NCBI RefSeq assembly: GCF_901709675.1 | Contig: NC_051089.1 | Coordinates: 3,448,476-3,512,475, forward strand | DNA: 64,000 nucleotides | DNA from: Syngnathus acus | Lineage: Eukaryota > Chordata > Actinopteri > Syngnathiformes > Syngnathidae | Direction: 5' to 3' | In this document: positions 34,195 through 64,000 of the stretch, piece by piece | How positions within the stretch are numbered: position 1 is the stretch's first letter | Layout of the letters: the number at the start of each line of letters is the position of its first letter | Position numbers and translations under genes: made by a program | The notes under the pieces: generated by a model | Databases searched by the model: none | What the model was told of the DNA's origin: nothing | The model's input: only the letters and a program-made list of their open reading frames with translations

Positions 34195-34887
34195 GTCCGT
34201 GTAATAATAACAGTACAAAAATATGCACAAACCCCACAGTTGAATGAATATACGGAGCATTGTACAAGCCAAAGACGACATCAAAGAAAATTGATAAATG
34301 AGGTATTTGATAACCATTTTTGCATAATGCGCCTGCTTTTTTTTCTTTCTCCATTTAATATATTTTTTGTTGTTTTTATTTTTTAAACAAAGATCAGGTT
34401 AGTCCTTAAACAATCTTAAAGCTCAATTAACTCGCCCTACTTATCTTTTTTTTCTTTCATATGCGCGCAGAACTCGACTGCGTTACTGACGACAAAAATA
34501 AACAAAACTCGGAAAATGCAACAGCACAAATCTTACGTAGCATTCAGCCAAGTGATGGAGCTGCTTCTTTCTTTGATGTTTACCTTTTGTGTTTAGCTAG
34601 CTAGCTAGCCACATTGAGGTATTGTGTTGTGAAGGAGGTGGTTAGGGGGTACATTTTTTTAAAAACCACATTTTATATGACCTCAGAAATATTACAATAT
34701 TTGCATTTGCTAAGGGTTGACAAAGCCTTGCGTGTTTTCTTTTTGGTATTGCGGAGTCAGACGAGGCATGAAAAGCGTAAAGTGGCGTCACTTGTGCCTT
34801 TGTCATTTATACATTAGCAAGTCACTACTGGGAAGGGTTGCAAGTTCATATTTTAGATAAAGTACAAGAGACGCTAGAAGTGTTTTA

Positions 34888-35410
34888 GAAGATTGTCCAC
34901 ATACTTTAGCAGTAATTAGTAATGAGGCAGAGGTATTTATCAGAACTTGTTCACACACCCGTTTTTGATAACACTAGGTCCCACTAGTCGTCTTTTGTAA
35001 GATTGTCAGCAAATTGGATGTACACCAGCGCTAACAAATATAACTTAAACATTAGCACACTTAAAGTCAGCTAACAGGAGCAGCTGATTGTTAAAATCCC
35101 CAAAGGTCAGGGAGATTCTCGTGGGTTTGTGGGAGATTGTCAGCAAACTGGACTTAGGCCAGCACATTTGCACCCAGATAGTCATCGAGCAGGAAAAATT
35201 GTTAGTCTAAATCCCAAGACATAGAAAAGGGGGTGTTTTTGTAGCATCGGCAAAGAGGACATGTACCAGCATTACTTATGCTAACCTTATGTTTACATTA
35301 GCATGCAGAAAGTGAGCCAATGGGAAGTTTTTTGGGTTAAAATTGCAGAAAACGGGATAAAAGATGTCTATAGCAACTGTTTGGAGGATTGTCGGCAAAC
35401 CGGGTGCTTT
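34888..35410 (-). repeat. Degenerate tandem repeat, period about 110-140 bp
   Basis: Diverged copies share GATTGTCAGCAAAYTGGA, a CCAGC word and TTAGCA/GCTAAC words. They start near 34888, 35002, 35136, 35245 and 35388. Divergence is high, so the repeat is old. Confidence 0.5.
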
Positions 35411-37333
35411 CTGCTAACCAAAGTGGAACCACATGAAATCTGAAGATGCTAATGTATGTTACATACCATACCTCGCTGAACATATTTTTAGGCCGAAAAG
35501 GGTGGTTCCTATGAGATTCACTTGTTAGACAAAATTAAAAAAATAAATAGCAAACTCATGTAACGTCTGCGTGTTGTATAAAAAAAGATTCATTTGATAC
35601 AGACTTGAGAATTAAGGCAGCGTCTAGCCAATGGTCACTAGTAGTACAATACACAAAGTCTCTGTTGGAAAATGCTGCCCTCTGCAGGACACAGTGGGGC
35701 ATTATCAATGTGGAAACTTGGAGAATTCCGAATCCTGCACTTAATGAGCAATTAGCTTAAGGTACGCTTCCTCACTAATAAGACAATGGAACAGGAAAAG
35801 GAATAAATGCTCAAACGGCATGTCATAAAGCACTCAATACAGTCTGTAGCTCCTTTTACATTAGAGCTGTAATTGTTCCACGTTGGACAAAGTCAACTCG
35901 AATGTCCACCGAGGTTCAGACACTGGCGGAGCTAGAGGGGAGGGATGGGGGCACTGCCCCCTCACCCCAAAATATGCTTGGACCTCCAAGAAGTCAGGCC
36001 AGATAATTGACTCGTAACTGAAGCGTGTATTCAATAGTTCAAACTTGTTTCCCCTCCTATGTTCCATAAAATGTTTCCATCTTTTCCCTTTCCTGACCTC
36101 ATTGGATTCCGTAACGACCGACGCAGATTGAGGGGACGTCGTAATGTTAAGTGAAAAGCGTGTTTACGGAAATGCACTTTCTCCCGTCGTTTCGGTTGAA
36201 AGCAATTATCCCACGGTTATTTTCTCCAGCACACCAGATGCTAGCTACACTGATGTTTGGCTACAAATCTGATGCGGCCATTTTGTCGTTATGTTATGCA
36301 TATTGGTCGCTTTTTTTTCTCCATTTCTACACAGGCAATAGCCGAGCCCTCACTGTGTTGAGAGGGGGGGAAAATAATCAAGTAAAGCATCTACGTAAGC
36401 ATTTTACGTTAGATTAAGAACCAACGGCGACCGTGTTTTTTTTTTTTGGTATCTAGTAGCTGTGCAACAACAAAGAGAGGCTAAAAATCATTTCAAGTTC
36501 ATGTGATTGTACGCATGCATTGAAGAAACCCCCCCTTAACCACATTCCTAGCCAAGGTCTAATCGTGGAAAAGCCCCCCCCCACCCTCAAAAAGTGATAC
36601 AACTGAAATTTAAAAAAAAGAGTAATGAGGTGTGTGTGTTGTAAAAAAAAAAAAAAACAGCAGCAGAAGCAGCAGCCATTTTGTCTGTCTTTTCACACTT
36701 CTGGGGGGGAGGGGGCGGGCAGCAGCTTCTTCCATTATGGCCGCCCTATGAGGTATATGCAGTGTGGCTCTCTTCAAAGAGTCTCATGAGGTATTTTTTC
36801 AAGTTCTGTCGAGGTCTAGGGGAGCATGTTAGATTCCTTTCCACAACTTCCTGAGAGAGGGACGCCATTTTCTATTTTGAGGATGGTCCAACATTGGGGA
36901 GTTAGCGTTCCATCTGTCGCACATTTCCGGCGTGAGCCCTCACACCCATCAACGTGAAAGACCGTGAGGTATTTTTTTTTTTTCCTTTAAATGACCCGTG
37001 CTGATCTACAGCGTCCCATTATTCGCTCGAGAAAAAAATACCTTACTCCAAGAGAGAGAGAGAAAAAAAAAACAGCATAGAAAATAATTGAGGTTAAATG
37101 CGGTAAAGCTCCTGAGGTAAAAAGACACCACTGCAGCTTGGGTGATTTGAGGTATGTAAAAAGAGCAACAACAACAACAAAAATCATTCTAAAAACACAA
37201 AATCAAAAATAAAGATGACAAAATGGCAAAAAAAATAAAAAAAATAAAAATTCAAGTTCAGTTGTAGCGTCACCTGTCAGTGGGTTTTTGGCTGCGCTGA
37301 TTGTGTCTAGCATGAGTTTGCGTGTGACTTCAT

Positions 37334-37375
37334 GTGTGTGTGTGTCTGCGTGTGAATGTGTGTGTGTGTCTGTGT
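37334..37375. repeat. (TG)n run, interrupted
   Basis: Interrupted TGTGTG tract about 40 bp long, close downstream of the ARID3 stop codon. Confidence 0.8.
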
Positions 37376-37572
37376 GAAATGCATAGCTGTGTTGTCATGT
37401 TTTATTCTCGGGCTTTTGTGTTCACGATTGGACAGCCAAGAGGTGGACAGGCTTTATGAGGTATTTGTTGTGCAACAGTCTATAAACTTTCTCACGGGAC
37501 AGAATATTCATGCTGGGCCGGGATGTGGGCGAGCGAGGGCGCGTTGTTGGGCGCCCTTCACTAAGGGACCGG

Positions 37573-55689
<18,117 letters not shown>

Positions 55690-58600
55690 CTACAAGAAAA
55701 TACAGAATACAGATTTGTTGAATTCAATTCATTGAAATATATTTCGAGACCAGAAATGTGGTTCAATTGTGAGAAAGCAAACAATTTGCGCCAGAAAAAA
55801 AAAAAGACGTAATTGGTTACCGACATTCTTCTTTGCTTCTTATCTATGCACGCGCTTTAAACAGTGCCCCCTAGTGTCTGGACTGAGACGCCACATAACT
55901 GAAATGCCTCAAGTGACTTGCTACGTCGGAGTGAAATGTGTGGAGAGAGTGTTAGAAAAACCTGCAGTTGGATGTTAAAATGTCTAATGGCAAGTTGTTA
56001 CGAAAAAAAAGTGAAATGACGTTAGAGAATAATTTGTAGTTTTAAAACCTTTTCATCAGAACCACAAGATTTGTACATAGCGTTCATGTTTTTCCTCCAA
56101 TTATCACAAGAGGTAAACTGAACCTCCAAAATTTAATACGTTCTCAATCTGTGGGAATGCACCTTTTCCTACGGCTGGGAGGTCGCAACCTCTGGAGTTA
56201 TTGTACCCCTGAGCTCCCGTGTGCCCTTCTCCACCAGCAACTACTTCTTTACCGTCAAACAGCTTCATTTGACCTGAACCATCTGCATCTGCCCCCCCTA
56301 CCCCCCCACCAGCACCCGCCCTTGTCTTCCGACCCAGCTGGATCCGAGAAGTCCAACCCACCCACCCCCCTAACCAATCCTTCAATCCAAATGCAGCTGT
56401 GACGGCTGTCCCAAGTTCATGGAGTGTAGCTACGCTGTCAGGAGAGGGCAGGCTGGTCAACAGCCTTTACCAAACACACACACACAGATGTAGTGATCGA
56501 GTTTGTGTTTGTGAGTGGGGGGTTGCAAAGGCCCCACAAGACGGGAAGGAAGGAAAATAGGGGCAGAGAGAGGGGTCCACGGTATGTGCCGAGCAGGAAT
56601 GTCTCCTTCAAGACAAAAACCTATAAAAGCATCAGGAATCAAAACAAGATCCTTTTGGAGCAAAGTAGGGGCGGGGGTCGTCAAGGGGGGGGGAGCAGGA
56701 ACCCATTGGTCAATGAAAATTACAGGGCCTGAAATGAAGGACCCGCAGGCCAAAAGGTTGCATGTAGTGATTTTCACACCAAATGCTTGTAAAGACAAAT
56801 ATGGAGGAGAAAAGTATGCGAAGGAGATGAATCAATTCACATTTGCTGACTCGATAGCAAATTAATACATGGGTGAATTGATATTTTGATTATTGTCACC
56901 CATCCCAAGTTTGTTTTTTGTACCTGCAAAAACTGTTGAGTAAATTCAAATTATTTAAAATAAGAAGAAAATGGCTCTCCCCCCCCTCCCCTGTTGCTTT
57001 GCACTTAAAAAACATGCCATTGGATCATCATGTGAAGGTAAATACACGCTATAGTACATTTGGAGGACATACAGACCTTTGCACAGCATTTGTCCACACT
57101 TCTGTTAACCTTTAGCCACTATAAACATCTATAAAGGGAGATAAATCCGCTTGCTAGCTGCCTATGTATATAATCTCTTATAGTGGGCGGGGGGAGGGGG
57201 ACAGGATATTCAACTGCCCAAAATTGAACAAAGTAATCTTGCTGATAAAAGTAAACAAGAGGGAAGGTTTCCTAACTTCCAAAACAACATTTGCAGCACT
57301 CAAGGTTTCCTCATTTTTTATAGTTTGACCATCTTTCTTGTACATAAACAATTATTTGGACTTTTGACCCTTTCAAATAATATCTCAAATGGTTTGGGCA
57401 AACTCTCTTGTACTAGTCGACCGTGGAGCAGGTTTACAAATTTCAGTGGCGTAGTTTACAATTCTAACAACTGACAATGTTAGGGGGAACACAAACGTGT
57501 TGACACAAAAAACGTTGTGTAGGGGCTGTGCGGGTCCTGACTTTAAACTAGAGCAAAGTCTAACACGCTGCCCTCAACGCCATGTTGGCTTTGGTTGACA
57601 TTGATGTTGGATATATGCGACTTGACTGCGGTCGCGTCGCTAAAAAAAAAAAATAGAACGATTTAATCTGACAGAACAATACTATTGCGAGTAACACAAG
57701 ATGTGTGATTTTTTTGTTTTTAAATAATTGATCTCAACAAATGGGAGCTTGGCCTCCAACAGGAAGACGAAACCTGTCAACCGCAAAGACATGTTGGTTC
57801 TTGAAGGGCGACTCTGGTCAAAAAAACAGGAATGTTAACGCTTCACGTCACCTTTTTAGTCGGGTTAAGGTGGCTACTGACATTTTCACTCGTCGTGGTC
57901 AGCCACCTTAAGAACCTAGTGCTCAAATTACGTCTTAAAAGTGGAATCTAAGATAAAAACAAAACGGGAAGCTCAAAAATAAAATGGCGCTGGTTTCGAA
58001 ACGCTCCTAACTTGGTTTTATTTTGCATATACCAAAACATGATGACTGTGGATGTAAAATCAAACTGTATAGTCAACGTGGGGTAAAGAAAATGCAAAAA
58101 AGAATCAGCAGCCTCCATCATTTTCATTTTTTTTATACAGCTAGCAGGTTTGCGGGTGGTCTAATCACATTGTCGGACGTACGTGACCGATTAGCGCCGT
58201 ATCAAATCAAGGATCAGAATAACCCGTACATGAGAAGTGAGCAGTAGCCTGTCGCTGCATTTACGGAGTAGGGGGGGAGGAAATAAAGGGTCCAAAGTTC
58301 CCTCGTGGCTTATACCGACGCCACACAATTTGCAGTGATTGGTAGGGCTTGTAAAACTGGTTTAACTGTCCGTTGAGACTCAAACACGGGGTGTTAATTC
58401 CCCCCACTATCTACATTTTGCAAATCCTGATGACTTAAAACTGCTGCGGGGCAATTCTAACGCAGCCATTACACAAAAGATTGTCTCAAGTAGGAAGGCA
58501 CCATTTTAGTGAAGGGGGCAGGCGTGCCGGAACAGGAAGGGTAAATGGCTACTGCTGCTGCAAGGGGAGTTGGGGGATGGACGGCATTGATCGCTCAGGA

Positions 58601-61600
58601 TGTTGACAGCACTTCTCCAATTTGATAGTGCAGCTGTTATTAGATGAAGAGGCAGAACCTCAGTGAAAGCTTCATGTGATTCGCATCCTTGGCTTGGGAG
58701 GTTTGCGAGCTAGGATCTGAAAATTAAGTAGCGTCGGTAGAACGACACCACGGCGTTTCGAGTAGTGTCTGTTGGGGAGAGCTGTAATTTGGTGCCCTCC
58801 CCCCCCAGTGTCTAAAGGGCACCAACACGGAATGGGCGTGAGCGAGGGGCGGTCGACACTCTTTTAAAAGTCCTGTAAAAGCCATCTATTTGATGCCCTT
58901 TCCCTCTGTTGTTGTTCTGTAAAAATGACACCGACGCGGAATGGGAGGCGCAGTCGAAACGCCGCAGTTGTGCTTCCTGAAGATGTACGGTATCAATCGT
59001 AATTTTGCTGCCTTTATTTTGTGTAATGGGAACGGGAGTTGGCGGTTGTAATTATCGAAATGATTATCTGAAATGAAAAAAAAGCACTTTTGAACAATTT
59101 TCAGAAGGCTTGGAAAATTGGGCCCACAGTCCGACATGGCGCTGGATTGGTAAAGTTGAACACTTGAGAGCCAAGTTAGCTGAAGGCCAATCATTTCACC
59201 CGGAGCCTCCGTCACGTCGCCACACACCGTAGATAGTCTCCTGGGTCATAACCATTGAACTGGTAGGGAATCAATAAACCTGGATGCACAAATACAGGGA
59301 GGTCCCAAGCCCCCCGGCACCATCCCGCCCCCTCCCTCCGGACGCAATTTCACAGCGCAGGTCGATACTCATCATCCTCAGTCATACGGTGTGTATGGGA
59401 AGCTGACGGGAGGGCGGGACTGCAGTCGTGTGTTAACCTATATCATGACACTCGTTTGCTACATTCAGACTGCTTGAGCAGATAAGGCCCTCGGCCATCC
59501 CGTGTGATTTTTTACACACACATTCCGACACAGAGGTGTGACGGCCGAGCCATTTACTGAGCAACTTACTAATTCTGCTGGAAATGGGTGTTGGCAGACA
59601 TTTTGTATCTGGGAAATGAACCAAAACTGGTTCAAGTCAACCACGTGAGAAAAGAAGTTGGAATTGGGCACTTGGGTCTGCAACGTGAATTTAGTCAGAG
59701 GTTGGGTCTTGTCAATTCACCCCCCACTCCATCCATAAAGAACATGATACTTTTTACACAGTTGTAAAAAAAATGGCAGTAAACAATGCAATGTTGGGAA
59801 TGCAACCAACCAACGCCCGTGTGAAAGTTGTTGAATAGCATGAGTGAATGAAAAAAATGCACATAAATAGCTATTTAAGTGACTCTGTCACTTCAAATTG
59901 AAAACAAAAAAAAAACCCAGACCCTTCTCTTGCCCCACCGCAAACTTTTAACATCTCATTCCCACTTCTTTCCTAGCCCGTCAAAATAGTGCAGAGGTGG
60001 GGCAAACAGCTCAAGCAGACGCCGCCATAATGATTTAATAAGAGTCGAGATACTGCCACAGAAATCTGGACGGCGCCACGAGCAGCCATCAAAAGACAAA
60101 ACAAGTGTCTTAAAAAAAAAAAAAAAGACATGCCTGTTTGGTTTCATTCCAAGACGCCGGAGACGACAATGACGGTTACCCCTGCTGGATTTCCGTGCAT
60201 GCATTCCATGAGTTGTAATGCAACGCCAAGTCCCATGTCGCCGATTTGGCTCTGTGCCTAGTCACACAAGTCAGCAATTTGTCAAGGTGAAGCAATATGC
60301 GATGATGAGGTGGACTGGTATTACGGGAATCCGCTGACAGCAAGAAACCGCCATCTTTATTAGTGGGGCGGCAATTTGTTGAGAAAACCAACATGTGGTG
60401 AGGAGCAAAGTGGTTTCAGAATTTTTATGCCATCGGTAGATTTTTTTTTTTTAAGTCCTGATATTTCCCCACTCGACTTGTTCGGAAATCCAAAGGGCGA
60501 TCGAGATGACTTCAGTGTCGAATACCATCTGCGAGCCAGCCGGTAGAAAGTGAAACATGCTTCCCTCTCAGCATGACTGTATAAATGAGCATTGTAAGGC
60601 CATGATCTCTAATCCGAATTGAATAATCGGGGCCCCAATCCCTCGGCGGGGTGCCGCGAATCATTTCTCGGGCAGCCGAGGAGGAGGGCGTATCGGTCGG
60701 GGGGCTGAGGGGATGCCGTGCTAACAACTGCAAAGGATCTCATGGTGAGCGGCTAACAAAAGGCTCGAGTTAATTGTGAATCCATGTGCGGCATGAGGGG
60801 AAGTATAAATCCCATCGCTACTCCGGAACATATGGCCCTGTCCGTCCTTTCTGCTCATTCTCTCATTAAGAATTACGGAGCACAAAAAGTGGTGAGCGAA
60901 GAACAACACCCTGGGGGATCGTCTTACACTCTCAATCCAATCCTGTTTGCGACTTAAAAAAAAAAAAAAGGATTTCTGGCTTTTCGGAGGGAACAGACAA
61001 AGTGGCGGGACAAGGGGCTCGAAATGTCGAAATGTCCAGAGGCTGGGCGTGTTTCTACCTGCCCGGACTTTGCTTAGTGCGGCACTTCTAAAACAGACCG
61101 CTGAAAAACAAGCCTCTGGGCGAGACCACCTCTCCCCTTCCATTAATCACTTCAATTACAAACCTCCAAAAAAGGGAGAAATGAGGGGGAAGAATAGGAT
61201 GACAACATGGGCAAAAGAATTACACTCGCAGACCACAATTTTAGGGGATGTATACAACAGACAACAAATGGTGTTTCTGAAAAGTTGGACGTCAAAATGA
61301 TTCCTTTGCGCACAGACTTGTACAAAACTTACATCATGCAGTTGTTTGCATGTCAGGCTAGTTGGCAACTGCTAGCAGATATTTGAATACATTTGTTAAG
61401 GTTAAAAAAGTAACACTAACCCAAACACCAAGCCAAACTGGGAGGTAATTGACTGCAAGGGATTTCCGAGCAAGAAAATGATTGGTCATTTGTCAAATTC
61501 AAAATATGAGGCATAGTAGCTCGATAGCAAGAAGCTGCAGCTAGCTAGCTGGCTCTGCTAAATAGAGAGCGAGTGAGAGATAGACTACAAGTGTTTTCAT

Positions 61601-64000
61601 ACATATATTCCCAAAAAGAAAAATGCATTTCCTACTTTTAGTGTGGATTAGTGCTATCCTGAAATGCGCTACAAATTGAGTTTTAATCATGGTTACTTCA
61701 CCAATTTGGAAAATGAATTGCAAACCAAGCACCCTCCGCCCGAATTTTCACTTGCCGGTTTATGGTCGCATAAAATGAGCCGGATTGGACTCGAAAGTTG
61801 TTTTCAGGACCACGCTGGAAATGTGTGTATATGTCTGGTTTGAACATAAACAGAGCTGAAAGCTGGTTTTCATTAACCCGGGTAAGGGGTGGGGGTGACA
61901 CAATACTGCTAAAACATGCAGATAAATCACTTTTTTCCCCCCATCGCTTCTATTGGAAAATTCTCGTGGTTCTGCATAGCGCGGTAGATGCGCTATAAGA
62001 TTGAAGACTGACCCCTTCTCACATTCATCTGGCCATACTTCACGGGGGGTGGGGGTCTGGGGGGGTGAATGCTCCAATGGACGCTTGAACCTACAACAGA
62101 CCTCACAGGAAAAGGCGCATTTGCATATTGTGTTCCTGAGTAAACAAATCTGTAAGCGACTCGCAAGTCTGGTTTGCCAAATAAACTGAGTGCATTTGTT
62201 CAAGTCGCAGTCCTTTCACCAAGACACCACATTCCACGGAAGCCCCCCCACCCTACCCCCGTCGCCCCCTGCCCATTACATCGACAGGACCCTTTCGCTG
62301 CCTCACACAAATGCTACGTTTATAGGCTGCTGTGGCCAGAAGTTCACACTCATTGGTTCAAAGAGGCTTTCACGAACAGAGCAAACATTTTTTAGTGAAT
62401 CACATCTGTGCCACCGCCTTGAGTTAACCCTTTTCTCACAAGAGAAAAGTAAGACCTCCGTGGCCAGACTTTCCGGCCCCTGCTAGTGCCCCCCTCCAAT
62501 ATAATTTAATTTGGAATGTTTTGTGCTCTTACAGCTATTGCAATATGGAAAGGCTATTCACAGACAAAACATTTTGGAAGAGCAATAAAAAACCACGACG
62601 CGGCTATTTGTAGCATCTCGCCAGCTAAAAGCTGCGCCTAAAAATATAAAGCGTATCTCGCTTCTCCTTCAAGAGGAAGCATCCACTTCACTTCTGGGCT
62701 AATGGCTAGTAAGACGTACATGTATCACGCCGACAACTACGATACGTTGGCAATAAACAAACGCATCTCATTAAAGCTGCAAACAGACATAGAGGGACGC
62801 ATCCCGTTTTCTTTATTAAATCCTTGATAATCGAACCTCGCAGCTAAACAAACATCAAGTGTTGACAACAATTCATTCGCCATCGATTGCCCAGGCCGGA
62901 AAAAAAATGCGGTGTGACAATCAGAAGCCAGGTCAAAATCAGGAAAGTCAGTGTTGTGACTTATCTGCGCTATCAAATGTTCTAACTCTAAGCGGAATTC
63001 ACAGCTTCCACTTGGCGACCTTATCGATAAATGGCATCGATTTCTTCAGGAGGTATCTGTTTCCCCTCAGCCAGCGTTAAGTGTGAGGGGGCATTCCAGC
63101 ACTGACAGGCCAGTGGCCCCCTGGGGACCCCCCTGCCCCGATCCGCAACGGTGCGGGCCCGTTACGCATCTGGAGCTCATCTCCAGGGCCCGACAAACGT
63201 CTCTACTGGACACTTTAACAGTCAAAAAACAGCAGGAACTTTGAAAGAGGAACCAAACAACACAAAGCACATGCTTGCAAGGAATGGGGAATGATAGCGT
63301 CGTCCTTGTGCCACACACTAATTTGCTTAACAACATAATTCCATAAAGAACCACAGACCATTTGGACAAATGAATGAGAAACAAATATATCGGAGTGATC
63401 AAAACTATAAATTCATCTTTTTTGCCACCACAGAGGCCAGGATAAGTGCCGCGCAGGTCGTAGTTAGCTTAGCTTAGCATTTCTAAGCGGTGGCAGGGAA
63501 GAAAATGCTTTTTTCTCCAGCTAGGAGCCGAACGGTTAGTGTGCCCCTTTATAGAAGCGCTTTTAGCTTTGACGACGACAAAATCGTGTTATCTGAAATC
63601 ACGACTTCGATCCCAAAATGATAAATTGTTCAGCCCAAAGGGGTTCATAACAATTCATTTGATAGACACTGGTAGTTGCTGCTTTGTTTTTACTTTGAGC
63701 AAATCCTTGTAATGATCAAGCATTGACAGCCTGCTCCACCAACATTTAATGGCGTCGGTCGGCTAAAGAAAGCTTGGCAATCGATCTCAGCCATCTGTCA
63801 AGGATGATATGATCTAGAGTAAACCCCTGCTGTCTGCGGCGATAAGGACCAAGTCCCGCTTCAAATAGTGAAAATTCATGATTAACTGATGTTACCCTTC
63901 AAGGATTAGACTGTTCTACAATTGCCTATAGATTCTGGCAAAAGCCTTTATTTTTTGACATGAATCTTCTCGACTCACTCAAGATAAATGAACTTTTCTT
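55690..64000 (-). other. Upstream intron of the ARID3 gene, to window edge
   Basis: About 8.3 kb with no splice-bounded coding exon that resembles the ARID3 N-terminus, so the first coding exon lies further right. The stretch has many poly-C/poly-G patches, a small inverted repeat at 57865-57911, and a relatively GC-rich patch near 63060-63210. Open frames at 56104-56798, 60721-61300 and 61760-62203 look like chance frames. Confidence 0.5.

Larger units (their letters stand above)
34299..37463 (-). promoter_or_regulatory. Cluster of eight let-7 7mer-A1 seed-match sites
   Basis: On the minus strand (the ARID3 transcript) TACCTCA occurs at 37457-37463, 37148-37154, 37113-37119, 36965-36971, 36787-36793, 36749-36755, 34615-34621 and 34299-34305. 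TACCTCA matches let-7 positions 2-7 plus the target A1. The opposite orientation is absent from this stretch. Sites at 37457 and 34615 also carry a downstream GTTGT (plus strand) that fits pairing to the let-7 3' part. Mammalian ARID3A and ARID3B are known let-7 targets. Confidence 0.7.
33583..37572 (-). other. Presumed long 3'UTR of the ARID3-family gene, up to the kif13b promoter
   Basis: About 3.2-4 kb without a splice-bounded exon, downstream of the ARID3 stop codon on the minus strand. Possible poly(A) signals on that strand are AATAAA at 34375-34380 and 33583-33588, and a GATAAA variant near 33932. The region contains eight let-7 seed-match sites, a miR-125-type site, a degenerate repeat (34888-35410), an ATC run (34175-34194) and a GT run (37334-37375). 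The true 3' end needs RNA evidence. Confidence 0.6.

Noticed and set aside
56104-56460. Possible N-terminal exon of the ARID3 gene (minus frame of 118 codons)
   Set aside because: Lacks the acidic and Gln-rich features of ARID3 N-termini and has no matching donor in phase 0; the Gly/Ala content comes from G-rich DNA.
63067-63402. Minus-strand frame near a GC-rich patch, possible exon
   Set aside because: No donor within the frame and no ARID3 similarity; only the local GC content drew attention.

Overview
The window is vertebrate nuclear DNA, most probably from a ray-finned (teleost) fish. The genes are split by short GT-AG introns, the coding exons match vertebrate protein families, and the non-coding DNA carries fish-style microsatellites, Tc1/mariner-like and hAT-like miniature elements. 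I see no bacterial operon, CRISPR array or viral gene. Most long open frames are chance frames in introns or on the strand opposite real exons.

Layout. (1) 1-223, plus strand: the last two exons of glyoxalase I (glo1). (2) 1361-2629, plus: an eight-exon gene for a small protein (about 160 aa) that I do not recognise, with a coiled-coil C-terminal half. (3) 3076-7195: a 4.1-kb non-autonomous hAT-type transposon with an 8-bp target duplication (GTCCCTTG). It is built as nested inverted repeats around a tandem array of 235-bp units, nearly all carrying a 35-bp-stem palindrome. (4) 8134-10015, plus: hmbox1, an HNF1-like homeobox protein. Its promoter lies directly beside the transposon. (5) 14821-32853, minus: kif13b, a kinesin-3 motor with FHA and CAP-Gly domains. 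It is complete in 37 coding exons that join in phase to 1738 aa. (6) 37573-55689, minus: the 3' seven coding exons of an ARID3-family (Bright/Dril) DNA-binding protein. Its first coding exon(s) must lie beyond 64000. The adjacency hmbox1/kif13b, convergent, agrees with vertebrate synteny as I know it.

The strongest unusual signals are the transposon-borne palindrome satellite (3849-6037), whose units also carry a DR1-like nuclear-receptor motif and competing small stems; a strand-specific cluster of eight let-7 seed-match sites in the presumed 3'UTR of the ARID3 gene; and an Asn-to-His change in the otherwise invariant GKNDG motif of the Kif13b CAP-Gly domain.

No common pathway joins the genes. 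Glo1 detoxifies methylglyoxal, Hmbox1 is a DNA-binding factor, Kif13b is a plus-end cargo motor, and ARID3 is a chromatin/transcription factor that in mammals sits on the Lin28/let-7 axis. Exon limits were set by eye from GT-AG sites, reading-phase continuity and protein-family memory. UTR ends and transcription starts are not determined.
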